64,000 nucleotides of DNA from Aquiluna sp. (GTDB lineage Bacteria > Actinomycetota > Actinomycetes > Actinomycetales > Microbacteriaceae): NCBI GenBank assembly GCA_018402685.1, contig JAGYIJ010000002.1, positions 1 through 64,000 of the forward strand, in the 5' to 3' direction. Shown one piece after another: positions 9,393 through 19,247 of this stretch; position 1 is the stretch's first letter; the number at the start of each line of letters is the position of its first letter. The position numbers and the translations under genes are program-made. A model generated the notes under the pieces. The model ran no database searches. It saw only the letters and a program-made list of their open reading frames with translations, and was not told the origin of the DNA.

Positions 9393-10179
9393 ATCAGATA
9401 TTGATTTCCAGCTCCAGCTAGATAACTTTGAAGGCCCCTTCGACCTTCTGTTGCGCCTGATCGGCAAGCATGAGCTAGATATCACCACCGTCTCGCTGGC
9501 AAAGATCACCGACGATTTTTTGCAATACGTCAAAAAGCTTGACGCCAAACAGGAGATCGATTCCGCATCTGAGTTTTTGGTGGTCGCTGCAACCCTTTTG
9601 GATCTAAAGATCGCAACTCTTCTGCCTCAGGGCGAGGCGGTGGATTCCGAGGATATTGCGCTTTTGGAAGCCAGAGACCTCTTGTTTGCAAGGCTCTTGC
9701 AATATCGAGCGTTCAAGGAGATCGCGGCCTGGTTCGAGTCCTCAATTGACCGAGAGTCCGTCAGGATTCCGCGCCAAGTGAGACTCGAGGAGCAGTATCG
9801 AAACCTAAGACCCGAACTCGAGTGGAGCACGAGCTTAGAAGAGTTCGCAAGCATTGCACAGCTGGCGTTTGCCCCAAAGGAGATTCCAGGAGTTGGGCTC
9901 ACCCACCTGCACGCTCCCAAGGTTTCTATCCGGGAGCAGGCCGGCATCATCATGCAAAAACTCAGGGGCCAAAAGCGCATGTCCTTCAGGGAGTTGATTG
10001 CCGACAGCGCTGACCGCACCGAGTTCGTCGCTAGGTTTTTGGGAATCCTCGAGCTCTACAAAGCCGGAGCGGTCGGAATTAATCAAGAGAACCCCTTTGA
10101 TGACTTCATGGTGATTTTGGAAGATGACAGTTTTGGGAATGAGGCGCTGAGTAACCTTGGGGTTGATTATGCAGACTGA
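9376..10179 (+). CDS. scpA: Segregation and condensation protein A
   Basis: Kleisin subunit that bridges Smc heads. The signature FEGPFDLLLRLIGKHELDI is near the N-terminus, followed by EFLVVAATLLDLKIATLLP and a C-terminal winged-helix region. The length of 267 aa is normal. The GTG start lies inside the end of the parA-like gene, and the stop lies 11 bases past the scpB start, so the three genes are coupled. Confidence 0.95.
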   Translation: MAVQLESDIDFQLQLDNFEGPFDLLLRLIGKHELDITTVSLAKITDDFLQYVKKLDAKQEIDSASEFLVVAATLLDLKIATLLPQGEAVDSEDIALLEARDLLFARLLQYRAFKEIAAWFESSIDRESVRIPRQVRLEEQYRNLRPELEWSTSLEEFASIAQLAFAPKEIPGVGLTHLHAPKVSIREQAGIIMQKLRGQKRMSFRELIADSADRTEFVARFLGILELYKAGAVGINQENPFDDFMVILEDDSFGNEALSNLGVDYAD

Positions 10180-10717
10180 CCTCCAACTACGTGCCGCCAT
10201 TGAGGCTCTTCTAACCATTGCCGAGACCCCTTTGGCACTAGTTACCATCGCCGGAGCACTAGAGGTTCCAATCAAAGAGGTAAAGGCCGAGATTGAGGCC
10301 CTGCAACAGGATTACGACCAGGCCCATGATGGTCTCGGCAGAGGCTTTGAGCTTCGCGAGGTCGGGGGAGGCTGGCGACTATTTGTTAGGCAATCTCACG
10401 ACTGGGGCGTGAAGCAGCTGGTCGCCAACGAGAACCCGGCGAAGCTCAGCCAGGCAGCGCTTGAGACCCTGGCGGTTGTTGCCTATCGGCAACCCATATC
10501 TCGTGGCCAGATCTCCTCTATTCGAGGTGTAAATGTTGACTCGGTCATCAGAACCTTGATCTCTAGGGGTTTGGTCACAGAGCTCTACCAAGACAGTGAA
10601 ACCGGTGCCAGCATGTTTGGCACCACCGAACAAATGCTTGAAGTTTTGGGCATCAACACCCTGGCAGAACTGCCAGCGATTAGCCCATACCTACCAGACC
10701 AGGACAACATTGACTGA
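10169..10717 (+). CDS. scpB: Segregation and condensation protein B
   Basis: The second non-Smc condensin subunit, which dimerises and binds the kleisin ScpA. Two winged-helix domains are expected. The core LSQAALETLAVVAYRQPISRGQ followed by IRGVNVDSVIRTL is diagnostic. I use ATG 10169 (protein starts MQTDLQLRAAIEALL) rather than the TTG four codons earlier. The stop overlaps the TTG start of the next gene. Confidence 0.94.
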   Translation: MQTDLQLRAAIEALLTIAETPLALVTIAGALEVPIKEVKAEIEALQQDYDQAHDGLGRGFELREVGGGWRLFVRQSHDWGVKQLVANENPAKLSQAALETLAVVAYRQPISRGQISSIRGVNVDSVIRTLISRGLVTELYQDSETGASMFGTTEQMLEVLGINTLAELPAISPYLPDQDNID

Positions 10718-11450
10718 ATCAGAAGGCGTAAGACTGCAAAAGGCGCTGGCGGCAGCCGGTGTTGCATCCAGAAGAGCATCCGAGGAGATGATCGTCAAGG
10801 GTCGGATCAAGGTCAATGGCAAAGTTATCCGCGAGCTTGGAACTCGCATCAACCCGCTTGAGGACCAGGTGCAAGTCGATGGCCGCCCAGTTCAAATGGA
10901 CCCAGAGCGAATCTACTTTGCCTTCAATAAGCCCAAGGGTGTCACCTCAACCATGAGTGATGAGGGCGGCAAGCGCTGCCTGGCCGACTATTTTGTTGAG
11001 TTCGACCACATCTTCAATGTCGGCAGGCTGGACCGGGAAACCACCGGGTTGTTGCTAATGACCAACGACGGTGAGCTTGCCAATCAACTCCTGCACCCAA
11101 GCTACGAGGTGGACAAGCTCTACGTCGCCAAGGTGATGGGCAAAGTGGGCAGGGTGGAGCTGCAAAAGCTAAAAGATGGCGTCAAGCTCGAGGATGGTCT
11201 GTCAAAAGCGGACCGGGTTCGGGTCATAGATCAAAACGATGCGTTTTCCCTGGTCGAGATTGTGCTGCACTCTGGCAAGAATCGAATCGTGAGAAGAATG
11301 TTCGAGGCCATTGGCCACCCGGTCATCGACCTGACCAGAAAGAGCTTTGGCCCCATTCATCTAAAGGCCCTCAAGCTTGGTCATTACCGTGAGCTGAGTA
11401 AGCTTGAGGTTGGTTCGCTCATGGAGCTGGGCCAGTCTCGAGGCAAATAA
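10710..11450 (+). CDS. rRNA pseudouridine synthase, RluB/RsuA family
   Basis: An S4 domain (RLQKALAAAGVASRRASEEMI, then GRIKVNGKV) is joined to an RsuA-type pseudouridine synthase with catalytic motif VGRLDRETTGLLLMTNDGEL. It is expected to isomerise a uridine in 23S rRNA, as RluB does; the exact site cannot be read from sequence. The track ORF starts far upstream inside scpB. I choose TTG 10710, which overlaps the scpB stop and gives 246 aa, normal for the family. Confidence 0.9.
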   Translation: MTESEGVRLQKALAAAGVASRRASEEMIVKGRIKVNGKVIRELGTRINPLEDQVQVDGRPVQMDPERIYFAFNKPKGVTSTMSDEGGKRCLADYFVEFDHIFNVGRLDRETTGLLLMTNDGELANQLLHPSYEVDKLYVAKVMGKVGRVELQKLKDGVKLEDGLSKADRVRVIDQNDAFSLVEIVLHSGKNRIVRRMFEAIGHPVIDLTRKSFGPIHLKALKLGHYRELSKLEVGSLMELGQSRGK

Positions 11451-11459
11451 GGATTTCTA

Positions 11460-11822
11460 ATGGCGGTCAGGGCATTTCGCGGAGCTATTCAGCTCGATCA
11501 TGATGAGCGCTCCCACCTTTTGCAGTCCACCGCCGAGCTGCTAACCCGGATGCTGCACGATAACAAGGTCGACCTTGCGGGCTTGATATCAATCACCTTC
11601 TCCGCCACCCCCGATCTCAAAAGCGAGTTCCCAGCAGTCGCTGCCAGGGAGCTCGGACTCGACGATGTTCCACTGATGTGTTTTGTGGAGATGGATGTTG
11701 AAGGCTCAATGCCAAGAGTGATCAGGATCATGCTGCACGCCGAGAGCAAACTGCAGCGCTCTGAGATCAGCCACGTCTACCTCCGTGGCGCTCAGGGCCT
11801 AAGGTCAGATCTAGCAAAGTGA
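11460..11822 (+). CDS. aroH: Chorismate mutase, AroH class
   Basis: Chorismate to prephenate, the branch point to phenylalanine and tyrosine. The 120-aa length and motifs of the trimeric AroH fold are present: an N-terminal VRAFRGAIQLDHDE, the FSATPDLKSEFPAVAAR block, PLMCFVEMDV, and a terminal VYLRGAQGLRSDL. It lies 9 bases after the pseudouridine synthase gene and overlaps tyrA by 4 bases. That coupling places both prephenate-forming and prephenate-using steps together. Confidence 0.92.
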   Translation: MAVRAFRGAIQLDHDERSHLLQSTAELLTRMLHDNKVDLAGLISITFSATPDLKSEFPAVAARELGLDDVPLMCFVEMDVEGSMPRVIRIMLHAESKLQRSEISHVYLRGAQGLRSDLAK

Positions 11823-12883
11823 AAACCCCAAACATAAAGATTGTTGGGGCTGGCCTACTCGGCACCAGCCTCGGTCTCGCGCTCACCAAACACGGCATTA
11901 CCGCCCAGCTCGCTGACCAATCAAAGGCCAACCTGCGGTTGGCCATTGAGTACGGAGCCGGTCAAGAAACTGGATCAGAGCCAGATCTAGTTGTGGTCTG
12001 CGTGCCACCAGATATGACAGCCGAGGTAATTGCTCGAGAACTTGAGAAGCACCCAAGTGCAACCGTGACCGATGTTGCGAGCACCAAGGCACAGATTGCC
12101 CAAGAGGTCAAAGAGCTCACCACAGAGCACCCTCGCTACATCGGCTCTCACCCAATGGCGGGCAGAGAAAAGGGCGGCCCTGGCAAAGCCAGAGCCGACC
12201 TGTTCTTCGCAAGACCCTGGATCATCGCCGCCGAATCCAACGCAGCTTCTGATCGCATCGAAGAGATTAGAGATCTTGCGCTGAGACTAGGTGCATTGCC
12301 GCAGCAGATGACTCCTCAGGATCACGACAGTGCAGTGGCGATCGTTTCTCACCTACCCCAACTAGCCGCATCACTTGTTGCGGCAAGGCTCAACTCAGCA
12401 AATCCCTCGCACCTAGATCTAGCCGGTCAAGGTCTTCGAGACACAACAAGAATCGCTGCATCTGACCCAGAGCTCTGGCTGCAGATCCTGAATCAAAATG
12501 CAGCTCAGATCGCACCGCTGCTATCAGAGCTATCCAGTGACCTGGACGAAATCAGCAAGTCACTCAGTGACCCAGAGGCAAGCGGATCATTGGCCAAGCT
12601 CCATGCGGTTTTAGAGCGCGGTAACCAAGGGGTCTCAAAGATCCCAGGCAAGCACGGCGGTAAGTATGCCGAGTATGAGCAGGTGACCGTGATCATTGAT
12701 GATTCACCAGGAGCGCTTGCAGCACTGCTCACCTTCATTGGTGAGATAGACGTGAACATCGAGGACCTCAAGCTGGAGCACTCTCCAGGGGCCGAGATTG
12801 GCCTTGTCGAGTTGCAGGTGATGCCATCCTCGGCAAAGCAATTGATTTCGAGTCTGACCGAGTCCGGTTGGCGGTTGGTCTAG
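11819..12883 (+). CDS. tyrA: Prephenate dehydrogenase with C-terminal ACT domain
   Basis: NAD(P)-dependent oxidation of prephenate to 4-hydroxyphenylpyruvate for tyrosine. An N-terminal Rossmann motif (KIVGAGLLGTSLGLAL) and the SHPMAGREKGGPGKA block mark the catalytic part. About residues 280-354 resemble an ACT domain (VTVIIDDSPGALAALLTFIGE), which suggests feedback control by an aromatic amino acid. The GTG start overlaps the chorismate mutase stop. At 354 aa it is a monofunctional enzyme, with the mutase supplied by the gene before it. Confidence 0.92.
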   Translation: MKTPNIKIVGAGLLGTSLGLALTKHGITAQLADQSKANLRLAIEYGAGQETGSEPDLVVVCVPPDMTAEVIARELEKHPSATVTDVASTKAQIAQEVKELTTEHPRYIGSHPMAGREKGGPGKARADLFFARPWIIAAESNAASDRIEEIRDLALRLGALPQQMTPQDHDSAVAIVSHLPQLAASLVAARLNSANPSHLDLAGQGLRDTTRIAASDPELWLQILNQNAAQIAPLLSELSSDLDEISKSLSDPEASGSLAKLHAVLERGNQGVSKIPGKHGGKYAEYEQVTVIIDDSPGALAALLTFIGEIDVNIEDLKLEHSPGAEIGLVELQVMPSSAKQLISSLTESGWRLV

Positions 12884-13515
12884 TGGTTTTTGTTATTGCA
12901 GTTGATGGTCCAGCAGGATCTGGGAAGTCAAGTGTCTCGAAGGCAGCTGCCGCTGCCCTCGGCTTTGGCTATCTCGACACCGGAGCTGGCTATCGAGCCT
13001 TCACCTACCACGCCATGCAGCTGCCCGAGGCAACCCTGGATGAGCTCATCGAGAGCTTTGACTACGAGATCACTTTGGACCCGGGCGAACAGCTTGTGAT
13101 GCTCGGGGGAGAAGACATCACCGATGTTATTCGCCAGTCCGAGGTTGCAAACCTGGTCTCAACATACGCGCGCGAACCAAGGGTTCGCGCTTTGCAGCTG
13201 GAGGATGCCAGGAGCAGGGTTGAGTCCTCTGAACTACCCGGTGTTGTGGTGGAGGGGCGAGACATCACCACTGTTGTGTTTGAAGATGCGCCCTTGCGAG
13301 TGCTGCTAACCGCAACCGAAGAGGTTAGGCTTATGCGTCGCGGCCTTGAGCAAACCGAAAGCTCAGAAAACCTAAAGGCCAGAGACAAATCTGACTCGCA
13401 AGTTGTTGATTTCTTCACGCCCAGTCAGGGCGTGGTCTTAGTTGACACCACTGAGTTGAATTTTGATGAGAGCGTGCAAGCGCTCACTGATTTATACCGG
13501 GAGGTGACCAAGTAA
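12883..13515 (+). CDS. cmk: Cytidylate kinase
   Basis: Phosphorylates CMP and dCMP. The P-loop [11 protein letters not shown] is near the N-terminus, followed by [12 protein letters not shown] (substrate-binding), [12 protein letters not shown], and the [11 protein letters not shown] block. I choose GTG 12883, whose first base is the last base of the tyrA TAG, over the TTG 15 bases upstream; the protein is then 210 aa. The stop overlaps the der start (TAATG), the usual cmk-der pairing. Confidence 0.93.
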   Translation: MVFVIAVDGPAGSGKSSVSKAAAAALGFGYLDTGAGYRAFTYHAMQLPEATLDELIESFDYEITLDPGEQLVMLGGEDITDVIRQSEVANLVSTYAREPRVRALQLEDARSRVESSELPGVVVEGRDITTVVFEDAPLRVLLTATEEVRLMRRGLEQTESSENLKARDKSDSQVVDFFTPSQGVVLVDTTELNFDESVQALTDLYREVTK

Positions 13516-14966
13516 TGACCGATGAGAACATTGAAAAAGCTCGCCTAGAACTTCTAAGAGCAGAGCTTGAAGATTTTGAACTTGAGGAAGAAGATCAACC
13601 CCTTCTAGACCTCGACCTCTCGGAAGAAGAGTTCTCGGGTTATCTCCCAGCACCTCCGGTATTGGCAATCGTTGGAAGACCAAACGTTGGTAAGTCGGCT
13701 TTGGTGAACAGAATCCTCGGTCGCCGCGAAGCGGTTGTTGAAGACAAGCCCGGCATCACAAGAGACCGTGTTTCCTACAAAGCAGAGTGGAACGGTCGGG
13801 ACATCACCCTGGTCGACACCGGCGGTTGGGAAATCGATGCCAAGGGATTAGATCTTTCGGTAGCAGAGCAAGCCGAGGTCGCAGTCGACCTCTCCGATGC
13901 GGTGTTGTTCATTGTGGACGCAATGGTGGGGCCAACCTCCTCAGACGAGCGAGTTGTGAGCATGCTGCGCGCGAGCGGCAAGCCGGTGTTGCTGGTTGCA
14001 AACAAGATTGACGATGCCCACCTGGAGCCAGAAGCTGCATCACTTTGGTCACTGGGATTAGGTGAGCCCTACCCAGTCTCCGCCCTGCACGGCAGGGGAG
14101 TAGCTGACCTACTCGATGCTGTTCTAAAGGTTTTGCCCGAGAAGTCAGCTATCGCCGAGGATGAATTCGCCGGCCCTAGAAGAATTGCCCTGATTGGTCG
14201 ACCGAATGTTGGCAAGTCGAGCCTCCTCAACAAAGCAACTGGCACCAACCGCGCGGTTGTGAGCGACCTTGCTGGCACCACTCGAGACCCGATTGACGAG
14301 CAGGTCGAAATTGCCGGCAAGATCTGGCGCTTTATTGACACCGCCGGTATTCGCCGTCGCCAGCATCGCCAACAGGGTGCTGATTTTTATGCAGCGTTGA
14401 GAACCGCAGCCGCGCTAGAGCGCGCTGAGGTTGCCGTTGTGCTTTTTGATGTCAGCGAATCCATCAGCGAAGCCGATGTCCGCATCGTTCAGCTCGCTCT
14501 TGATTCCGGTCGGGCAATCGTCTTGGCCTTCAATAAGTGGGACGTGCTAGACGATGAGCGTCGCATCTACCTCGAGAAAGAGATCGATTCTGACCTAGCT
14601 CACGTCGACTGGGCACCAAGAGTAAACCTCTCGGCACTAACCGGTCGACACCTTGAGAAGCTGGTTCCAGCACTCGAGGTTGCCCTAGAGAGCTGGGACA
14701 AGCGAATCCCAACCGGCAAGCTAAACGCTTTCTTGTCAGAACTGCAGGCATCCAACCCGCACCCAATCCGCGGTGGTAAGCAGCCAAGAATTCTCTTTGG
14801 CACCCAGGCAGCATCGAGGCCTCCAAAGTTTGTGCTGTTTGCAACCGGGTTTATTGAAGCCGGCTACCGCAGATTCATCATTCGCAAACTTCGCGAGACC
14901 TATGGTTTCGAAGGATCACCAATCGAGATTGGTGTTCGGGTCCGCGAAAAGAGAAAGCGCAAGTAG
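13515..14966 (+). CDS. der: Ribosome biogenesis GTPase Der (EngA)
   Basis: Essential double GTPase acting in 50S subunit maturation. Two G1 loops are visible: [14 protein letters not shown] (about residue 54) and [14 protein letters not shown] (about 228), each followed by its DTGGW or DTAGI switch motif and a KxD motif (NKID, NKWD). A C-terminal KH-like domain ends at RVREKRKRK. The 483-aa length includes an acidic N-terminal extension of about 45 residues, seen in actinobacterial Der proteins. Confidence 0.95.
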   Translation: MTDENIEKARLELLRAELEDFELEEEDQPLLDLDLSEEEFSGYLPAPPVLAIVGRPNVGKSALVNRILGRREAVVEDKPGITRDRVSYKAEWNGRDITLVDTGGWEIDAKGLDLSVAEQAEVAVDLSDAVLFIVDAMVGPTSSDERVVSMLRASGKPVLLVANKIDDAHLEPEAASLWSLGLGEPYPVSALHGRGVADLLDAVLKVLPEKSAIAEDEFAGPRRIALIGRPNVGKSSLLNKATGTNRAVVSDLAGTTRDPIDEQVEIAGKIWRFIDTAGIRRRQHRQQGADFYAALRTAAALERAEVAVVLFDVSESISEADVRIVQLALDSGRAIVLAFNKWDVLDDERRIYLEKEIDSDLAHVDWAPRVNLSALTGRHLEKLVPALEVALESWDKRIPTGKLNAFLSELQASNPHPIRGGKQPRILFGTQAASRPPKFVLFATGFIEAGYRRFIIRKLRETYGFEGSPIEIGVRVREKRKRK

Positions 14967-15845
14967 TGAAACCACTAGCGATTGCCCTCAATGCACTCCG
15001 AGGTTTTCTAATCGGAGTAGCGGAGGTCATTCCTGGAGTTTCCGGCGGCACCATCGCACTCATTGTCGGTGTCTACCAGCGCATCATTGATTCAGCTGCA
15101 GCCTTCACCAAAGGCATCCTGCAGCTTCGCACCCTCAACACTGCAGGACTAAAGAGCGAGTTCAAAAAGATTGACCTCGCTCTGCTTTTACCACTCGGCA
15201 TCGGCATGCTCTCAGCAATTGTTCTGGCAGCAGCGGCTCTCGAGCCGCTATTAGAAAACGAACCCGAGATCATGCGGGGGTTGTTCTTTGGCATGATTCT
15301 GGTCTCGCTCTATGTGCCATTCAAGATGGCCTCCAGCATCTGGCGACCAAGGGACTTCGTTCTTGCTCTTGGGGCAGCCGCAGTTGCTTTTAGCCTGATG
15401 TCAATACCAAGAGCCGCGGAGTTTGAGCCAAGTCTCTTTGTCGTTTTCCTTGGAGCCACGGTGGCAATCTGCGCACTCGTGCTGCCAGGTGTCTCTGGAT
15501 CATTCTTGCTTCTAGCCCTGGGTCTTTATGCTCCAACGATTGCGGCGGTCAATGACCGAAACTGGCTCTACCTACTGGTCTTTGTGTTAGGTGCCATTGT
15601 TGGCCTTGGAGCTTTCTCCACACTGCTTTCTTGGCTGCTTGAAAACAAGCGTCGATTGACGCTTGTGATCATGACTGGTTTGATGCTGGGATCTCTCAGG
15701 GCACTTTGGCCATGGCAAGAAGACCAGGGAGGCCTCTTGCCTGCAAGCTAGCCCAGGACCACTAGTCGCACTTGCAGCCGGCGTGGTTGTAGTGGGCGGG
15801 CTAATTCTTTGGCAGGCCAGGATGGATTCTCGTTCGCACCAATAG
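14966..15845 (+). CDS. DUF368 membrane protein, one frame break near the C-terminus
   Basis: A multi-spanning membrane protein of the DUF368 family. Hallmarks are GFLIGVAEVIPGVSGGTIAL at the start and the second inverted motif VLPGVSGSFLLLALGLY. The family contains proposed undecaprenyl-phosphate translocases, so a role in lipid carrier recycling is possible but inferred. The track ORF stops after GGLLPAS at 15751. In the frame one base over, the DNA encodes QASPGPLVALAAGVVVVGG and a final transmembrane helix ending DSRSHQ at 15845. One extra base around 15735-15750 would explain this. The GTG start overlaps the der stop. Confidence 0.82.
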
Positions 15846-15868
15846 ACTTACTCCCGTTGCTAACGCAA

Positions 15869-15942
15869 CGGGCTGTAGCGCAGCTTGGTAGCGCACTTGT
15901 CTGGGGGACAAGGGGTCGTGGGTTCAAATCCCGCCAGCCCGA
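15869..15942 (+). tRNA. tRNA-Pro (anticodon GGG)
   Basis: A full 74-nt cloverleaf: acceptor CGGGCTG pairs with CAGCCCG; D-stem GCGC/GCGC; anticodon stem CTTGT/ACAAG with loop CTGGGGG, giving anticodon GGG; T-arm with TTCAAAT loop; discriminator A. CCA is not encoded. It starts 23 bases after the DUF368 gene and matches the usual actinobacterial tRNA-Pro layout. Confidence 0.95.
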
Positions 15943-15992
15943 CTCAAAAGTTACCTAGAAATCCCCTTTTCTGAACTAGAGTCGGTCTTATC

Positions 15993-16014
15993 GCCCCAGC
16001 CGGGGCCTTCCTTT
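15993..16014 (+). terminator. Likely terminator after tRNA-Pro, copy 1
   Basis: GCCCC-AGCC-GGGGC makes a 5-bp GC stem followed by CTTCCTTT. The same stem with a different loop (TTC) and a better T-run follows the second tRNA copy at 19370-19390, so the stem is kept while the loop changes. Confidence 0.55.
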
Positions 16015-16033
16015 GGCGTTGACTCGAAGTAAC

Positions 16034-16063
16034 ACTCTCCAGCTGTGCACAGCACCGGAGAGT
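16034..16063 (+). promoter_or_regulatory. Leader hairpin overlapping the ribosome-binding site, GLUG gene 1
   Basis: ACTCTCC pairs with GGAGAGT, closing over an inner palindrome GCTGTGCACAGC. The 3' arm contains GGAG, the probable Shine-Dalgarno sequence 8 bases before ATG 16071, so folding would mask the RBS. The core CTCTC/GAGAG and the loop GTGCACAGCAC are also present before the second GLUG gene. Function is inferred. Confidence 0.45.
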
Positions 16064-16070
16064 ATAAGAA

Positions 16071-19000
16071 ATGTCAGCAAGGCATTCCACTCCAACAAGA
16101 AGCAATAGAGCAGTCGCTGTTGTCATAGCGCTGATTGCAAGTCTTTTAGTGCTGGCGTCTCCAAACCTTGAGTCCAAGGCTAACTACCTCTCTTTTGATA
16201 CCAGTGCAATCACCTATAACGACCGAGTTTGCAATCTTGGCGATCCAAACAATCACACCACCAGTGACACAGCTTTTGAGATTTCCACCTCAGAGCAGCT
16301 CTGGGAGATAACCGACTGCGTGTCGAACACCGCAACTATTTACTTTGAACTTGGCGATGACATTGATGTCAGCGATGCCAGCAAAGCAGGAAGCGCGCCA
16401 ACGAACTCTCCAATTGGCTTCAGCACCTCAGCACTTGCCTACTCATTCCGGGGGGTTCTGGATGGAGCGGGCAGGTCCATCAAGAATGTTTCAATGTCTA
16501 GCTCGACATACGGCGTGGGACTATTTGCCGCTTTGCAAAATGCGACCGTTAGCAATCTGATAATTCACGGCGATTTCGTAACTACAAACACCGGAACGAC
16601 TACCACCATGGCAGCGGGCGCCCTGGCTATCACAACCATTGACACCGTGATGCTTCGCAACCTAACAAACTCCTCTTCGGTTTCGGGTTTTGCGAACGTT
16701 GGAGGTTTGGTTGGTTACGCTCAAAATTTGATCTCATTTGAGTCAGTTCGAAATGATGGGACTGTCAGGGGAGAGTCCGTTTCCGTCGGTGGTCTGATCG
16801 GTCTGATGGCCGCCACACCCCGCATCTTAGGGTCTTCAAATACTGGGGCTGTATTTGGCATAACCAGGGTTGGCGGCCTGATTGGTAACTTGCCAGGGGT
16901 TAACGCTGAAATTGTTGACTCCAGCAATAGCGGCACCGTAACCGGCACCGTCCAATTTGTAGGGGGGCTTGTCGGTCATGCACAGGGGAATGGAGTACTC
17001 GTAATGAGCTCCAGCAACACTGGCAGGGTAGACGGAGGCGCAAACGCTGGGGGCCTACTAGGTCACTGTGGCGGGGTATGCAGTGCTCACGGCGCTTCCA
17101 ACACTGGCCAGATTTCCGCGAGTGAAAAAGCAGGCGGCTTGGTTGGATTTGGAATAACGGTGAGCATTTATGACTCATTCAACACCGGCACTGTTTCCGC
17201 AACCTCGCAGCAAGCAGGTGGCCTAGTCGGCTATGCCGATAACCCAACCATCGAGAGGTCTCACAACAGCGCCCGTGTCTCTGGCACCCAAAGCGTCGGC
17301 GGCCTGGTGGGCTGGACTTTGCAAATCCTGAAAATTGACTCCTCACAGAACACTGGAGAAATCACGGGCTCCTTAGGTTCTGTTGGAGGACTGGGAGGTT
17401 GGTTACAAAATCCTGGGGGGAGCGCTCAAATAACCAAATCGCACAACACCGGATCGGTCTTTGGGTCGAATCAGGTTGGCGGCCTGATGGGTTATGTGAA
17501 TGGCGACACCAACCTCGACTCCTCCTCTAACACCGGACCGGTCTCTGGAACTGGATTCGATGTCGGCGGCCTGGTGGGTTATGCAAAGTCCAACGCCAAT
17601 ATCAACTCCTCTTACAACACCGGACCAGTCTCTGGAACTCTCAACAGGGTGGGCGGCTTGGTAGGTCTGGTCGAACAAAACGTAATCGCAACCATCACCT
17701 CCTCCTATAACATCGGTGCAGTCAGGGGACGTAATGAAGTGGGTGGCTTAGTGGGCTTGGTTAGGTCTGATGTCAGACTCACCTCCTCCTATAACATCGG
17801 AACAGTCTCCGGAGCGCAGTATGTCGGTGGCCTGATGGGCTATGCAAGGTCCAACGCCAACATCGACTCCTCCTACAACACCGGACCGGTCTCTGGGTCG
17901 GCTCAGGTCGGCGGCTTGGTGGGTATCGTGGTTCTCGAGGGCAACATCAACTCCTCCTACAACACCGGAGAAGTTTCCGGAACTGGAAATGTTATCGGCG
18001 GACTGGTGGGTATTGCACAGGCCGACGCCATCATCAACTCCTCCTACAACACCGGAGCAGTAACTGGAAATAATGATTTTGACGGACTCGCTGGAAGCGT
18101 CCAGGGCTCCGTCACCACCACATCTGCATACAGCTCAGTGGCATCAAGATACGTTACAGCCAGACCGGCTAATGATATGAAGCTGGCAAGCACCTTTGTC
18201 GGCTTTGACTTCAGCTCCAGCAATCCGGTTTGGGGCTTCGGTTCACCAATTGACAATCAGGGCTTTCCAATGCTCAGAGTCTTTGCTGAGCTCAGCTCCT
18301 ACTTCAGCGACTTTGCAAGATTTTCATCCAACTCGGAGCTAGGTTCACTGGTTCTAAGCCAGGGTGTGCTGTCGCCCACTTTTGCAAGTGCTACCACAAA
18401 CTACGTTGTCAGTCTCTCTAACGATGTGAGCGCTATGACCCTGACGCCCGTCACTTCAGACTCCGATGCCTCAATAACTGTTGAGGGCTCGGCTGTGGCA
18501 TCGGGTAATGAATCTGCAGCTATCTCCTTGATTGTCGGCACAAACACAATCACAATTTTGATTACCGCTGCGGACTCAACCACAACCTCTTACACACTCA
18601 CAGTCTTTAGATCCAATCCACCATCACAGCCCGAACCTGAGGTTGAGGCTGAGTCGCGGCCGGCTGTCTATCTTGGCCCAGTTCTGAATGGACCAATGGA
18701 GACTCACGCGGGGGCTCTGGTTGTCTTCTCCGGGCGGCGCCTAGAAACCATATCAAGAGCTCTTGTCCAGGAAACCCAAATCACTATTGTGTTGAGTTCT
18801 CCCAAATCTTTGGTCTTGGAAATTCCAAGCTCGATGTCACCTGGTAGTTATGACCTGAGGCTGCAATCAAGCTTTGGGCTGCTCACTTTTCAAAAGGGCC
18901 TGAGGGTGCTTGAGAATGCCAGCACAGCAATCGTCATCGAGGCCCTAGATAAGAAGCTCACCGTCGGCGCATTCAAAGGCTTTATCGCCATCTACACCAA

Positions 19001-19190
19001 GGGTTATGAGGGTCAAAGACTCTCAGCCAAGGTTGCAGGCAAGTGGCTGGTTGTTAGTTCCCTAGATGAAACCTGGAGCGGCAATAACTACAGCCGAACA
19101 ATTAGGTCCACTGGTGCCGGTAAGTCAATAAAGGTCCACCTCTACATCGATAGGCAGTTTGTGAGAACCGAAGAACTTAGAACCAAATAG
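16071..19190 (+). CDS. Secreted GLUG-repeat protein 1 with cadherin-like and TIG-like domains
   Basis: A 1039-aa secreted protein, probably a surface adhesin or fibrous structural protein. A signal peptide is clear: basic RSNR, then hydrophobic AVAVVIALIASLLVLASP, with possible cleavage after SKA. About residues 200-680 hold some 17 GLUG-type units of 24-30 aa with the pattern VGGLVGYA...SSYNTGPVSG, expected to form a beta-solenoid. Then comes a cadherin-like beta-sandwich (VLSPTFASATTNYVVSLS, ending TTTSYTLTVFR), a TIG-like segment (GSYDLRLQSSFGLLTFQ), and an 80-aa C-terminal module (GFIAIYTKGYEGQRLSAKV) shared with the next paralogue. There is no LPxTG or C-terminal membrane anchor. Ligand and function are unknown. 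Confidence 0.85.
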   Translation: MSARHSTPTRSNRAVAVVIALIASLLVLASPNLESKANYLSFDTSAITYNDRVCNLGDPNNHTTSDTAFEISTSEQLWEITDCVSNTATIYFELGDDIDVSDASKAGSAPTNSPIGFSTSALAYSFRGVLDGAGRSIKNVSMSSSTYGVGLFAALQNATVSNLIIHGDFVTTNTGTTTTMAAGALAITTIDTVMLRNLTNSSSVSGFANVGGLVGYAQNLISFESVRNDGTVRGESVSVGGLIGLMAATPRILGSSNTGAVFGITRVGGLIGNLPGVNAEIVDSSNSGTVTGTVQFVGGLVGHAQGNGVLVMSSSNTGRVDGGANAGGLLGHCGGVCSAHGASNTGQISASEKAGGLVGFGITVSIYDSFNTGTVSATSQQAGGLVGYADNPTIERSHNSARVSGTQSVGGLVGWTLQILKIDSSQNTGEITGSLGSVGGLGGWLQNPGGSAQITKSHNTGSVFGSNQVGGLMGYVNGDTNLDSSSNTGPVSGTGFDVGGLVGYAKSNANINSSYNTGPVSGTLNRVGGLVGLVEQNVIATITSSYNIGAVRGRNEVGGLVGLVRSDVRLTSSYNIGTVSGAQYVGGLMGYARSNANIDSSYNTGPVSGSAQVGGLVGIVVLEGNINSSYNTGEVSGTGNVIGGLVGIAQADAIINSSYNTGAVTGNNDFDGLAGSVQGSVTTTSAYSSVASRYVTARPANDMKLASTFVGFDFSSSNPVWGFGSPIDNQGFPMLRVFAELSSYFSDFARFSSNSELGSLVLSQGVLSPTFASATTNYVVSLSNDVSAMTLTPVTSDSDASITVEGSAVASGNESAAISLIVGTNTITILITAADSTTTSYTLTVFRSNPPSQPEPEVEAESRPAVYLGPVLNGPMETHAGALVVFSGRRLETISRALVQETQITIVLSSPKSLVLEIPSSMSPGSYDLRLQSSFGLLTFQKGLRVLENASTAIVIEALDKKLTVGAFKGFIAIYTKGYEGQRLSAKVAGKWLVVSSLDETWSGNNYSRTIRSTGAGKSIKVHLYIDRQFVRTEELRTK
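17500..18075 (+). repeat. Near-identical DNA repeats within the GLUG array
   Basis: The motif ACTCCTCCTACAACACCGGA and close variants recur about every 78-96 bases here, followed by variants of CGGTCTCTGG and GGCGGCCTGGTGGG. Similarity is kept at DNA level and not only in protein, which suggests recent unit duplication by recombination or slippage. Units upstream of about 17400 are more diverged. Confidence 0.8.
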
Positions 19191-19247
19191 CTATCAAGAG
19201 TTCTGCAGGGCAGGGCTTGTAGATCAATAAGTCTCTTGCTAACGCAA

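Noticed and set aside
17500-18075. CRISPR-like array
   Set aside because: The regular repeats are coding GLUG units in one open frame, with no spacers and no cas genes.
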